Shown here one piece after another: positions 1 to 12,725 of a DNA stretch of 64,000 nt (the stretch's first letter is position 1; each line of letters begins with the position of its first letter). Made by a program: the position numbers and the translations under genes. Below the pieces are notes generated by a model, which did no database searches, was not told the DNA's origin, and was given only the letters and a program-made list of their open reading frames with translations. Source of the stretch: Volutella citrinella (lineage: Eukaryota; Ascomycota; Sordariomycetes; Hypocreales; Nectriaceae); assembly GCA_034401135.1 (NCBI GenBank), contig JAWZSP010000008.1, positions 2,666,001 to 2,730,000 on the forward strand, read 5' to 3'.

Positions 1-676
1 AGGCCCGGTCTAGTTTAGTAGACGTCACCTCCAAGAGGGCCTCGGAAAATGTCGCGTGAGCAGCATGCAGGGTCTTCCCTGACGTACGTGGAGAAGTAAT
101 CCACAATGTTTGACGCCTCCTCATCTGATCATTGTTCATGCTGCATCTACAGAGGTTCTAGAAGTGCCAACCTCACTCCGCTCGGATCTGGCCTAGACCT
201 TTCTGTTGTCCCATATTGCTCTTTGCTGCTGTGCGTAGTTTACATAGAGCATCGTTTGGGATCAGCGTTACGAACGTTATGCCTTCCATACGCGGTCACC
301 GTCGTCCAGTGACAGCCAGCGTCAGAATTCTATACTGCCGACACACTGGGCAAGAACCAGGCTTCCCGGTTTCTCTGTCATCAAGTCTCCGCTCAAACTC
401 CGTAGAGGGTCGGGTAAGCAGGAGCATCCCGTCATGAACACTGGTGCGAGTGCGTACTGTTGTGATGTGGTACTGTAGAGTTATGTTCAGGCGGAGAGCT
501 TTATGCTGCGGATATCACTAAACCAGGCCAAGGTTCATCATGGCCACAGGATCATGGTATTTTCACTTGGAATCTAAAGCACTCAAGGTCAAGATCAGGA
601 TACGTCAGTCATTGATATTCATGGCCGTGTGCCCCGTAACTCTGCTCATAAGCAAAAAGCCCCCGTCCACGTCTCA
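1..676. other. intergenic, no gene seen
   Basis: I see no convincing reading frame with codon bias, splice sites or a recognisable domain here. The GH106-like gene ends at the right edge on the minus strand, so the right part is its 3' flank. The few short frames are about 70-90 codons and look random. Confidence 0.6.
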
Positions 677-3600
677 TTAATTGGACGCAAGCTTGTGACA
701 AGGCTTAATCGTAACAGGATACAACAGTCCATAGTCTTGCTCCTTGGGTACAGGTGTCACCGAGGATACCAGCCGGAAGTTCATGATAAGCTGATCCCAG
801 ACAGCTCTGCCTGCCCCACCCAAAGTGGTCGTTACCACAATGTTGATGGAATTCTGCCCAGAGACGAGGTAGGAGCTGATCTCGGCCGTTGGCGCGGTAG
901 GATCTAGGGGCGGGAGTTGCTGGCCGTTAATCCACACACGAGCAGTTTCAAAGACGATGCCCAGATCGAGGATCGCGCCTTGCGACTCCTCCCCAGAGGT
1001 TGACCATTCAAACGTAGTGTTGTAGAAACCTCGGCCGGAAACATTTCGCAGGCTGTCGGAGATCTCGTGCCACGGTTGCAGCTCCTCAGTGTGGAAGGTT
1101 TCGTTGGTCTTGTCAGAGATGAAGGTATTGTTCAGGTCCGCGGGCATGGTCCAGGACTCGACAGTCAAGTCCCAGTCACGCAGAGAAAGCGTCTGGGCCT
1201 TCTCGGTAGAGGCAGACTGAGGAAGGCTGAAAGGAGTGATCTGGTGTCCCTCGCAGACCATCACCTCGGTGCGGTTGCCGCGCTTGGACGAACCATGAGA
1301 CCTGTGCATCGCTGACAAGTCAAACTGCGGATCGCACTCCTCAAGCTGGTGGAAGGCGATGACGGCAGATTGGTTTCCGTTGAGACTGATAGGGATGGTG
1401 ATGCCGCTTGCATCCTGTTCGTAGATTGGCACCGGCATCTTATCTCCAATCCAAGCATCGTAGATGTAGGGCTTGCCCAAGACCTCGAACTTGACCGTGC
1501 CGTTCGAGTTTCCAGTACCAGGCTCCATGCCAACGGCGTCGTTGTACACAATCACGTAAGTGATGGATGAGGAAATGTCCTCCCGCCAGTATGTGTACCA
1601 TGGTCTCGTCGAATCCACGACGGTTCGCGGGCTAATCTCAACGATTGACAGCAAGGACTCGGCGAGATGCTCGTAGGGTACCTCGTAGACGTTGGGGTAT
1701 TTGCGCATGGCCTCGAGCATGGACTTGATGGAATCGACATCATCCTGCTCTGATTCACCCGACACTCTGGACGGAATGCCACCCGAGAAGACAATCGGCA
1801 GACCTCGCCTACCCCATTGCTGGAGCTTCTGGACACCGGACAGGGACAGCGTGTCATTTTCCCTGATAATGAGGGCCCTGAATTCTTGGTTCAGCGGAGC
1901 AAGAGTTGAGTTGGCAACGTATACAAGTTCGCTGTCGAAGTTGCTCGGGCTGATGTAGTTGTAAGAGAAACCTGCCACCAAAATTAGATTCATACGTCGG
2001 CTAACGATTGCGTCCTCCAGACAGACAGCACGACTTACCAGCTTCTTGGAGATCGTCCACATGATACTTCCCTGTGACGTCGTAGGACACATCGTCGTGG
2101 AACCAGAAGGCAAGGTCGATCTTGGGGACGCCGGCCTGGGCCACGTATTGCATCCTGGCCGTCCAGTTCATGTAGTCAGCATAGTACTCCCATGAAGGCT
2201 GGCGAGGACCGTGCATGCCAGCGAACCAGTAATCAAATGTCGCGTATCCGGGCCATGAGAAGCTCGGGTAGTAGCCGGAGAAGGGGAATCCGTGGAGCAC
2301 CATCTGGTTGACACCGCCAACCAAGGCACGCTTGATATCCCAGATCAGATCCGGGAGGGTCTGAGAGTAGATCTCCAGTGCAGAGGCGCCAACCTCGATG
2401 CTGATGATTTGCTTGCTGGCGAGGTTCGCAGGGCCCGAGAACTGTCGGTACGCGTCGATGCTGTGGAAGAAGCCGAGTGACTCGCATTCGGGAACGTCGA
2501 CCGAGGGGATGACGGCGGCCATCTCCATGGGCAGGTTGTAGCCGGGCTGCGCGCTGAACTCGGCGTCAACCGATGTCTTGAGCCAGCGGCTCAGGGTGTG
2601 CAGGTACTCCCGGTTGAGGATCGTGAGCTATACCATCTTGTCAGTGCTGTGCTGCTAGAGTCATACCACGTCACCTAGAGCTTACCAGTTGCCAGTAGTC
2701 GTTCAGGTAAGAGTCGCCGCCGTCTTTGGTGTCAAGGAAGAACAGGTCGGGGGACGCCAGTGGGCCCGGGTGGGAAGAGAGACGCGCGAAGAGAAGAGGG
2801 AGATACTTGTTGAACTCATATCCCATCTGCTCGGAGAACCTCTGCAAGAGGCCTCTGGTCCACCAAACGGCCACACCGATGCCAATCTCCATGCTGTCCT
2901 CCCAGCCATAGTTGCCGACTTCCTGGAACAGCGCTCGGGTGTCGTCGTCGTTCAGCAGGTGCTTCTCCCAGAAATCGATGACGACCTGTGCTCCGCGGGG
3001 CGAGAAGTGGTCATGAACCCACGAGCCATTCTGGATGAATGACTCGACTCGTGACTGCCTGGCACTGGTGATGTCTTTAGGGGCAATCTGCGCACGGAAC
3101 TCGGAGAAGATTTCGTAGAAGGCAAAGAGGCGGAACTCGAGGCCACCGGCACCGGATGGCATCTCCAGTGACAAGTGGCCGTCCGAGCCAACTTTATCAG
3201 TGACATCTTGGAGCGACGAGGCATCTAGAGTGTGATTGGTACCGTTGTAGAGAAGTTCGCCGGCGAAGGCGGGCGTCGCCTTGAGCTCAACCGGGTCGCT
3301 GTTGATGACCAGGGCGTAGGACGATGAGATGAACTTGCCAGTGCCCCAACCAGGCAGCTTGCCGTCAAAGTTCTCGCCGATGGGGACCGAGACGTTGAAG
3401 GGAACGAGGTCCATCTGGAGGCCGTCAGCCTCAGGCTTGGAGGGGACGCCCTGGCCCTGGTTCGGGCCCAGAGGGAAATCCAGGACCATATCGTTCTCCC
3501 TGCATTTCTGCAGAGCAAAGCGCATCAACTTCTTCCATGGCTCAGTGCCCCAGCCGTACGTGGCCCAGTCGTTGGGGACCATGTCGGCAGAGATGGGCTT

Positions 3601-3867
3601 GGTGGCGCCATAGTCGTAGAAACCAAGGAACTCCAATCCGCCCAGCCCAGCATCCTTTGCGCCGTCAATGTCCGTGGCAATGTCTTCCAGGGACACAGAC
3701 GCGTCAGGGACCCAGTACCGCGCTTTGGGACGCACCACCTTGGAGGGGGATTGGAAAGACCCTCGGTAGGTGTCCGCCGCACCTGTCTGTGTCTGGCCCT
3801 CAGAAGAGGCGGCTGCTCCAGCTAGAGCACCGAGATGTGCAGCGGCCAACAGGCTTCGGAAGCGCAT
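677..3867 (-). CDS. secreted GH106-like glycoside hydrolase (alpha-L-rhamnosidase type)
   Basis: Three exons (3867-2686, 2627-2039, 1971-677) join in frame across two introns with GTAAG donors and TAG/CAG acceptors, giving about 1021 residues, a usual length for fungal GH106-like proteins. The N-terminus MRFRSLLAAAHLGALAGAAA is a clear signal peptide, so I start at the ATG at 3867; an in-frame ATG at 3900 adds 11 residues before the signal and is less likely. The N-terminal part has the family's pattern of a tryptophan-rich opening (KARYWVPD, then GLGGLEFLGFYDYG). The C-terminal 150 residues look like a galactose-binding jelly roll (ARVWINGQQLPPLDP). Family knowledge: such enzymes remove rhamnose from plant glycosides or rhamnogalacturonan. 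The substrate here is inferred. It is divergent from a secreted beta-glucosidase, so the pair may strip sugars from glycosides outside the cell. Confidence 0.75.
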
Positions 3868-4548
3868 GTTGAACAATGGGAGATGACCTGGGAAGACCAT
3901 GCAACAGGATAAGAGGATGGGAGGGTGATGTTGGAATCTCTCTTCATGGTAAGGAACGGGACTGCTTTCTTATGTGGATATTTTTCTCTCCTCCCTCCTC
4001 TTACTTCCTTGAATTCAATCTCTGCTCTTCCTCACACCCCCAGGCTAACGATGTATTACCCCATGCGGGGTAGATGGTGGCACTGAACCGGGGGGGCCGA
4101 TCGAGGCTACAGGCATCGGCCTTATTCATGTTCCCACAATTCCCCCGAAGTCGATCGAGGATGAAGCGACGACACATACATGACCTGCTCGGCGCGCTCG
4201 CCTTTTCGGGCCAATCTGGCCCGGGAGGGGGGCCCATGAGTGGGCATCTCTGCTCCGCGTCTACCTCTGCCTCTGCCTCTGCCTGGTTCTGCCTCCGCCT
4301 GACTCTGAGTATACAAGACATATTTCTGTTCGTCACCGGGGCTTGCCTAGTCGGATCCCTGGTCGTCTAGAGATGCGAGAAAAGTATAAGTTAGAAACCT
4401 CCTTGCGTTTCTCCAGCTTCCCTTCTACAGACTCAGCTCACACTTCTCTCTGGGTGACGAACAGAGCGGCTCCGAGACGCAGTTTCTACTTGTCTGGTAT
4501 ACGCCCTCCTCCTCCTCCTCCTCCTCCTCCTCCTTCACAGCCGTCAAG
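3868..4548. promoter_or_regulatory. shared bidirectional promoter, GH106-like / GH3
   Basis: This 681-bp gap lies between the divergent start codons of two secreted glycosidases. It holds two copies of GATCGAGG (about 4092 and 4153), a CTCTGC hexamer run near 4260-4285, a TATA-like AAAGTATAAG near 4380, and a CTC microsatellite (about 4505-4534) ending 15 bases before the beta-glucosidase ATG. Co-regulation is inferred from the arrangement only. Confidence 0.5.
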
Positions 4549-7458
4549 ATGGTGGCCTCCAAGCTCTTGTTGGCAACGCTCGCATTGCTGCCAAGCACGC
4601 TGGCTGCCAGCGTTGCTTCATTCCATCACAACAATGGCTCTGTCAGCCATGGCGAGAAATCCCCGCCCAAGTATCCTTCTCCGTGGGCTGAGGGGCTTGG
4701 TGACTGGGCCGATGCCTACGCTCAGGCCCGTGACTTCGTCTCACAGCTTACACTGGTCGAGAAGGTCAACCTGACCACCGGTGTCGGCTGGCAAGGCGAG
4801 CTCTGCGTCGGCAACACTGGCGCCATCCCCAGACTGGGCTTCAAGGCTCTGTGTCTGCAGGATTCGCCTCTGGGCATCCGCTTCGCCGACTTCGCTTCTG
4901 CTTACCCCGCCGGCATCACCGTTGGTGCCTCCTGGGACCGTAAACTCTTTTACGAGCGTGCCTATGCCATGGGCCGGGAGCACCGCGACAAGGGAATCGA
5001 CGTCCAGCTCGGTCCGTCCATTGGGCCGCTGGGAAGGTCTCCCGCTGCGGGTCGTAACTGGGAAGGTTTCTCCGTGGACCCCGTCTTGACCGGAGTCGGT
5101 GCCTATGAGACTGTCAAGGGTATTCAGGATGCCGGTGTCATTGCCTGCACCAAGCACTACATCGCCAACGAGCAGGAGCACTTCCGTGGTGGTGCTCCTC
5201 CGGAGTATCTCAAGGCTCCCATCTCGGCCAACGTGGACGATGTGGCTCTGGTAAGATCCTGAAAGCCCCCCCTCAACATGTCCAAGTTCCTCCATGCTGA
5301 CCCCTTTTGCAGCATGAGCTGTATGCCTGGCCTTTTGCCGATGCCGTCCGCGCCGGAACTGGCTCCATCATGTGCGGCTACAATCAAATCAACAACAGCT
5401 ACGCCTGCCAGAACTCGTACCTGCAGAACTACATTCTCAAGCAGGAGCTGGGCTTCCAGGGCTTCGTCATGAGCGACTGGGCTGCGCAGCACTCTGGTGT
5501 TGCCGCTGCCCTCGCTGGTTTGGACATGACCATGCCTGGCGATGTCAGCTTCAACAGCAACACTTCGTACTGGGTAAGTCTACTTCCCCCTTCCCTTGAT
5601 CTGCGCTAGATGGCATCTGGTGTCTAACCTGTGGCTCATCATCTCATGTAGGGCGCTAACCTCACGGTTGCTGTTCTGAACGGCACTGTCCCCAACTGGC
5701 GCATCGACGACATGGCGGTCCGCATCGCCGCGAGCTGGTACTACGTCGACCGTCAGGCCAACCAGCTTGAGGGAGGCCCAAGCTTCTCCTCCTGGTCCAA
5801 GGATACCTACAGCTACCAGCACGCCTACGCCAAGGAGGGTCTCAATCAGGTCAACCAGCACACGACGTTCGTCGCGACCACGCCGACGTGATCCGCCGCG
5901 TCGCCGCCGCTGGCACCGTGCTGCTCAAGAACGAGGGTGCCCTTCCTCTCAACGGCAAGGAGAAGCTCACCGCTGTCTTCGGCACTGATTCCAGCGAGAA
6001 CATGTGGGGACCCAACGGATGCCCCGACCGCGGTTGTGACAACGGAACGCTTGCGATGGGCTGGGGTAGTGGCACTGGTAAGTGGTTATTCGTCGGCCGC
6101 TGATGGTATTGAAGAATGAAGAGGCAGGCCGCTAACAAATGAATGACTGTACAGCCGACTTCCCGTACCTGGTGACCCCTCTGGAGGCTATCAAGGCCGA
6201 AGTCCTCGTCAACAAGGGTACCATTGAGAGCGTCATTGACGACTACGCCTACGCTCAGCAGGCTGCCCTCGCGCACCGCGCTTCCGATCTCCGTGGTGTC
6301 TGCCTCGCCTTTGTCAACTCCGACTCGGGCGAGGGTTACCTCACCGTCGAGGGCAACATGGGTGACCGCAACAACCTGACCCTCTGGCACGACGGTGATG
6401 AGCTGATCGCCAACGTCGCTGCCGAGTGCAACAACACCGTCGTCGTCATTCACTCCACCGGCCCCGTCCTGGTCGGCCCGTGGTACGAGAACCCCAACGT
6501 CACCGCTATCATCTGGGCCGGTCTACCTGGTCAAGAGTCTGGCAATAGCATCACGGACATTCTCTACGGCAAGGTCAACCCCGGTGGCAAGACTCCCTTC
6601 ACCTGGGGCAAGACCCGCGATGACTACGGCGCCGACGTCTTCTACAAGCCCAACAACGGCGTCAATGCCCCCCAGGACACCTTCTCCGAGGGCATCTTCA
6701 TTGACTACCGTCACTTCGACAAGTACAACAAGACTCCCATCTACGAGTTCGGCTTCGGCTTGTCGTACACTTCCTTCTCGTACGCCAACCTCGAGATCAC
6801 CGCTCACGATGTTCCCGAGTACGTCCCCGCTACCGGCGAGACCCCTGAGGCGCCCGTGCTCTCCGAGAGTATGGACCCGGCTGAGAGCCTCTGCCCGCCC
6901 GACCTTCACCAGGTCCCCGGATACGTCTACTCTTGCCTCAACTCTACCGAGCTCGAGACCGCGGCCAAGGACCCGCAGTACGACATTGAGTACACCTACC
7001 CCGAGGGCTCATACGACAGCAGCCCCCAGCCGCGCGTCCCCGCCGGCTCTGCTGCCAGCCCAGGTGGTAACGCCCACCTGTACGATGTCATGTTCACCGT
7101 CACCGCTGATGTGACCAACGACGGTGACATGGTCGGTGACGAGGTCCTCCAGCTCTACGTCAGCCTTGGTGGCCCCAAGGACGCCGTGCGCGTGCTGAGG
7201 AACTTCGACCGCAAGACCATCCAGCCCCACGCCACTGAGAAATACTCCTTCGAGCTGACCAGGAGGGATCTGAGCAACTGGGACACCGCTGCCCAGGACT
7301 GGTACGTCATAGCCCCTTCGCTGATCTACTGAAATTAAGGAAACGGAATGCCAACATTTGCCTTCAGGGTCGTTACCGAATACCCCAAGACTGCTTGGGT
7401 CGGCAGCTCCAGCCGCATGCTCCCCCTGACTGCCGAGCTCCATATCGCCAGCAAATAA
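4549..7458 (+). CDS. secreted GH3 beta-glucosidase with a one-base frameshift in exon 3
   Basis: Hydrolyses terminal beta-D-glucosyl residues of cellobiose or aryl glucosides outside the cell. Exons are 4549-5250, 5313-5573, 5652-6077, 6155-7301 and 7368-7458. The signal peptide is [19 protein letters not shown]; the catalytic nucleophile Asp lies in [13 protein letters not shown]; the N-terminal barrel, the GH3 C domain ([14 protein letters not shown]) and a C-terminal FnIII-like domain all follow in order, as in Aspergillus BGL1-type enzymes. Exon 3 is one base short: the frame running through LNQVNQH meets TGA at 5889, while the conserved continuation ([13 protein letters not shown]) is in another frame. 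The lost base lies near 5857-5863. All sequence after the break is well kept, including the last intron, so this is either a very recent mutation or an assembly error. If real, the product stops before the C domain. Confidence 0.85.
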
Positions 7459-8422
7459 ATAATGCTCGCGAGAGCATGTTCATTTTGTACACACTGGGTT
7501 CCGAGCTGAAGGGCATCCATGCGCAGTCTGGTCTGACGGATTTGATCTGTGCAATGGAATTGGATGCATCTCGGGAACTTAAGTTGAAAGCACAAAATAG
7601 CCACACAAGATAGCCACAATGGGAGACATGATTAGACAATTCTCAACGGACAATTTGTTCTTAAGAATAACAGTTGCAGGCCCTCGTGTGAAAGTCACAT
7701 GTTCTGCAGATTTTGGGTAAGTATTCTTACTATGGGCAAGTATGTGACAATGACATCGCAGTTCTGGCCCTTCGTCTAGATGTACATGCTTGCTGTGTAC
7801 TAGTAGTCTTCTACGCTGTCGAATCTCAGTTGCTAGCTACCCTCGTAGGTAGGTGCTAGACACATCTTGCTGATAAAGCCCTCACCTCATAATCATGAGT
7901 AATACATAAATTCCATTGTTCTTGTCCCTAGACCCCGTCTTATCAGGGTGTCATTCTTAACCACCAGCCATACTAACACTAGGATCGTGTCTACAGCGAG
8001 AACGAAGCCCTCCAGCAGCTCACGCCCACCTACGTAGCATCTTCAAAATCTTCTAATCTGCCTGAAGCAGAACTAGCACACATGATCCACTTGCTCACCT
8101 GCCACAGGGGCAGGCCTGATATCGCGTATCTCTATGCTAAGTGCCGGGTACTTTTGTTGCAGAAATTACCCGGTCATTGATAAGCTATCGTAGTGCGATT
8201 GGCGGGCTATATCGTCAAAAAATGGCCGGTGAAATAGCCGGTTGGTCTGGATCCACCAGAAGTACCCTTTAATATGGCCCTGCCCCGGCCGTATGAGGCT
8301 GGGGCAAATAAGAGACAGATTGCGTGTTACGAGGGTACTTGATATCTTGTGATTCGTTTTCGAGCTAACGAGGGTGCTTGATATCTTTGATCCGTTTTCC
8401 AGCTGATACCGTGCATACAATC
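7459..8422. other. intergenic, no gene seen
   Basis: The beta-glucosidase 3' flank and the amidase promoter fall here. Near 8326-8400 there is a short imperfect direct repeat (GAGGGTACTTGATATCTTGTG and GAGGGTGCTTGATATCTTTGA types), just before the amidase ATG; it could be regulatory. Nothing else is recognisable. Confidence 0.5.
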
Positions 8423-10246
8423 ATGAGCGCTGCAGTCGAGACCGCTCGCCGCGTGCGAGATGAGAGCATCGAGGCCGTCATCCCTGGCTTGACCCTGCCC
8501 AATGACTTGCCTCTCAATGTGCAGTCCATCCCCGCCCAGTATCTCACCAAGGATGAGCTGGAGATTACCGAGCTCGATCCGGATACCCTGGTCAACAAGA
8601 TGAAGGCGAAGGAGCTGTCGTGCGAGACGGTCACTAAAGCCTTTCTGAGGCGTGCGGCATTGGCTCAAAAAACGGTGAGCAAAATTCCCTTTCCTCTCTA
8701 ATTAACATACTAGTCCAAGTAATCTAACCCTTCACAGATCAACTGTATCACGGAGCTGCTACCCTCCCATGCCCTAGCTCGCGCGCGGTACCTTGACTCG
8801 TTGGAGAAGCCCACGGGCGCCTTATTTGGCCTGCCCATCTCCATCAAGGAGCAGTATGGTTTCGAAGGCAGATTCAACAATAACAGTATTGCCGCATTTG
8901 CAGACCGTCTGCAGAAGCCCCCATGCAGTCTCAATGAGGCACTAGAGAAGGACTGCGGCGCCGTCATTTTCGCACGAACCACGCAGCCGCAGTCTGTGAT
9001 GCATTTAGAAACCCGCAGCAATATCTACGGCTCTACTCTGAACCCTTGGAACACCAGCCTCACTTCTGGTGGCAGCAGCGGTGGTGAGGGGGCTCTGGTT
9101 GGCTTCCGAGGCAGCCCGATGGTATGGCACCCAATTCCCCTCCAAGAACGCAAACTAACGTGGGATAAGGGAATCGGCGGCGACATTGGAGGATCTATCC
9201 GAAATCCAGCTGCTAACAATGGAGTTTACGGTTTCAAGCCCAGCCCCTACCGGATTGGTACTACGGGTGGAATGGGTTTGGTCGTCGGCCAGGAAGGGTA
9301 TGTTGCTAAACAGTCAGGAGAGAAGAAGTAGAGGAACTAACCGCGTCAGTGTCATTGTGTGCCTTGGACCACTAGCCCCGACTCTCTCAGGCATTGAGCT
9401 TTTTATGAAGGCTTATTTGGACACGACTCCCTGGATTTCAGATAGTTACCTTCTTCCCATCCCCTGGAGACAGATTCAGCTGCCCAAGAAGCTCAAGATC
9501 GGCATCATGTGGTCCGATGGAATTGTTACTCCTCATCCACCAATCAAGAGGGCTCTCAAACAGGTTTCAGAGGCGCTAAACAAGTCGCCTGAGTTCGAAG
9601 TCGTTGACTGGAAGGCTCTAGACCACGACGAATGCTGGGACATTACAACAGGCCTCTACTTTGAGGACGGAGGGCGCAGGATGAGAAAGACCTTTGCCAA
9701 CGGCGGCGAGGACGCACTCCCGCTGACGGACTGGATTCTAAGCAGGCCAGCTGTTGGCTACAAGACCGTGGAGGATATTTGGGACGTGAGTTACCATCCA
9801 TCATCCCGTCATGAGATCAATGCTAAACTACTCTGTAGCTGAAAGCACGACGTGGTGCCTACCGCCAGCGCTACAACCAGCACTGGCTCGATACCAGAGC
9901 AGACGATGGCCAGGTCGTCGACGCAATCCTGTGTCCCGTGGGCCCGGGATGCGCTCCTCCCCACGGCCAGTCCAAGTACTGGGCTTATACCTCCACGTGG
10001 AATCTGCTCGAGTACCCCGGGCTCAGTTTCCCTGTTACCCAGGTCGACCAGGAGCTGGATGTCCCGGACACGTCCTATGTGCCCATCAACGACGATGATC
10101 GGTTCAACCATGAGCTGTACAAGGGCCCTGAGGTATACCGAGATGCTCCGGTGTCTCTGCAGCTGGTTACCAGGCGGTACGAGGACGAAAAGTGTATCGA
10201 GGTGCTCAAGCGGATTGAGGCTGCCATGGCCAGCGCCAAGGCGTGA
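8423..10246 (+). CDS. amidase signature family protein (fungal acetamidase/general amidase type)
   Basis: Hydrolyses a carboxylic amide to acid and ammonia; the substrate cannot be told from sequence. Exons 8423-8674, 8738-9121, 9170-9297, 9350-9785 and 9839-10246 join in frame to 535 residues, the normal length for fungal acetamidases. The catalytic triad is present: Lys in LPISIKEQYG, the cis-Ser in TSGGSSGGEGAL and the nucleophile Ser in GGDIGGSIRNPA. The ATG at 8423 is chosen because the frame upstream has no other ATG and the protein then starts at the usual distance from the core. It is convergent with a Zn2Cys6 regulator whose stop is 115 bp away, which may or may not control it. Cytosolic, as no signal peptide or membrane segment is seen. 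Confidence 0.88.
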
Positions 10247-10360
10247 GTTGGTTTAACCAGTCGGTAAAAAGATAGAACATCATCATGTATTTATACAAAA
10301 TCCACATGGCTTTTAACAATGGCTTTCAATCTTCTATGGCATTATATATTCGTACAGTGC

Positions 10361-12725
10361 TCAACTAGTCATATCGTCACCAGGACCATCCGCCGAACCA
10401 GCCAGCATCCCATCAATATCCCAGCGGCTCGGATAAGCCAGGTCGCTCATCGATACCGAATCGTTCCCAAAAGAACTGAAATTCAGACCCTCTGGATATA
10501 TCTGCTCTGACGCAACCCACTTGAGAAACTCGTCGTACTGGTTGCTGTTCAGGCCCTCGCCAATGTCCTGCTGCTCGGCGCCCAGAAGGTGCTCGACGGC
10601 CATTTCCAGCATCTCCAGCGCCTTGGTCTGGCTTCTCTTGATGAAGACGCCCGCCAGCATCGTCCTCAGCAGCCCGAGACCACGGGTGCTAATGTCCTTC
10701 CAGTACACCGTCCTGCTGCACAGCTCCTTTGCAACGAGCACGGAGACGGCAACGTGGCACGAGGTAAACTCGATGTAGGATGACCTGCTGAGCCGCGCGC
10801 AGTCCTCGAGCTGCTGGCATATTTCGACAGAGGCGATTGCGCTCTCGATGCAGCTGTTGACGAGCTCTGTTTCCGTGCTCGTCAGGTCGTTGGGTTCCGT
10901 GTCGCTACAGAGGCGCCGCAGGATGAAGGATCTGCCGATGAAGATGTGGATGCTGTGGTAAGTGAGGGCGAGATGGGCATTGTGTCGGAAGAATGGTTTA
11001 TCTGGGGCGAGGTCCTTGCAGACGGTGTCGTCTGGTAGGTTTTGCCAGAATGTGCAGAGCCTGTCTCGAATCTCGACGGCCTTTCGGGCCTGTTCGTTGC
11101 GTCGTTCCCCTTCGGCATTCCACAAAGAAAACCTCAAGCAAGTCAGCATCAAGTTGATACGCGTTGGCAAGGAGCCACTTACATTACATCCCGCGCGTCC
11201 TCGAGCATATTAGTCAAGTTCAGCAAGGCCGCTGTGTTCTCTAGATTATCCCTACGGCCGCACATGGCCATGTCGACATTGCCGAACGGCGCTTCTGTTC
11301 GAAGCTTGGATGGCATGATTGTGGTTGGCTTCCCGTGGAAAACAGATATACGTCTACCAAGGTCAGAGGTCAGAAGGGTATCATCCGATACCGGGAGCAT
11401 CTTACTTGTCGAGCATAAAGGCTGTCCACCAGATCCTTCGCTGAACCTCAACCTCTCTGGGCGGCAATATCGAAGAGCGGTCGAGGTGCATACCATTATG
11501 CGTTGCCGTCTTCAGGGCCATGGAGAAACAAGTGGACGCCAGGCCAGCGTCGTCGAGCGGAAGGACATAAAAGCCCAATAACAAGAGCGCCTGCACACTC
11601 TCTACTGCCGCCAGGATGAGTATGTCTGGGATCAATTTCGCTGCCTGGCGGTAGAAGGACAGGGCGAGGGCCTCATCTGATGAGAGCCGGCCGAGTTGGG
11701 CATCGTTCCGCGGAGACTTGTTCGCGTTGCTCAAGTGCCCAAACTGAGCCCCGAGGGCAAACGTCATCAGTGCACTACACATCCAGGGCGCGTCGTAGAT
11801 GGTCAGCCGCACATTGGGTCCGTAGAAAGCGTTCAAGCGTGCCCTCAAGACAGTTTCATCAGCGAAGAAGTAGTTCAACTGTCCAAACTCGAAAAAGTGG
11901 CCAATCAGGGAGAAGGCAGTGTCCATCGGCGGGAAAGTCGAGGCAATGTTGATGATGACGGAGTTGTGTGAGAGTAGGTGAGACGAGGCCGAGTCCTCGG
12001 TCAATGTGTTGGTCATGTTCTAACAAAGTTAGTCCTAGCTTAATTGCATGATTGATGCAGAAGAGTGGGCGTCTTCATACTGTGTTTGGGCTTTTCTCGA
12101 GCTGCCCGGCTACTTTTTGTTGCAAAGACTCGGAGAAGCGGAGGTGGGAGAGGTTTTCGTAGTCTTGCGCGACTCGCGCGACGTGGTCTTCGCCAAGTTA
12201 GTAAACATGATGCTCACTTGGAGTAAAATTCACGTACCACTCATAGATGGCGAAGCATCTTGTACATTGGCATCGTCCGGCGACTGGAAAACCGCGTCGT
12301 CTGACGGTATGTCGGCACCCGATGCGTCTTGGGTCCCCTCCTCGATTGTTCCGCTTCCCAGGGATGCAGCAACGGCTTTCAGATTTTGCTTGCCAAACTG
12401 ATCGATGCCTGTGAAGAAGTGCACAATGTGCTCCAGGACGCGGATTCTCTCCACGTCAAAGAATGACGTCGGGTCGGCCAGCGGCTCGGAAGTCACAAAC
12501 TTGTTGCCTTCTTTCCGCGGTCGGCCTCTGCGCTTGGCTTCCTGGGTGAAGAGACAGTCACAGCCGTGCTTCGCACACCTATCGCAAGGCATGGACCCAT
12601 TGCATCGCTCCTTGAGCCGTCGGCAGCGGTCGCATCTGGCCAGTCAGCATCACGGGTGTGCTCATTTAGAGAGATGAGTGCTCCACTTACGCTCGGCTGA
12701 CTCTCTTCCCGAACTGCTGGACCAT
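10361..12725 (-). CDS. Zn2Cys6 transcription factor with fungal_trans domain
   Basis: A nuclear regulator of about 698 residues. Six exons (12725-12691, 12635-12238, 12187-12081, 12019-11406, 11353-11183, 11132-10361) sum to exactly 699 codons with stop. The start is fixed by the zinc cluster, which spans intron 1: MVQQFGKRVSRA, then C-DR-C-RRLKER-C-NGSMP-C-DR-C-AKHGCD-C, a perfect C6 spacing. A basic stretch (AKRRGRPRKEG) follows, then the middle homology region (about 180-450) with the hallmark RRIWWTAFMLDKRIS. Target genes are unknown. It sits tail-to-tail with the amidase, and the secreted protein gene lies upstream, so a local target is possible but unproven. Confidence 0.85.
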
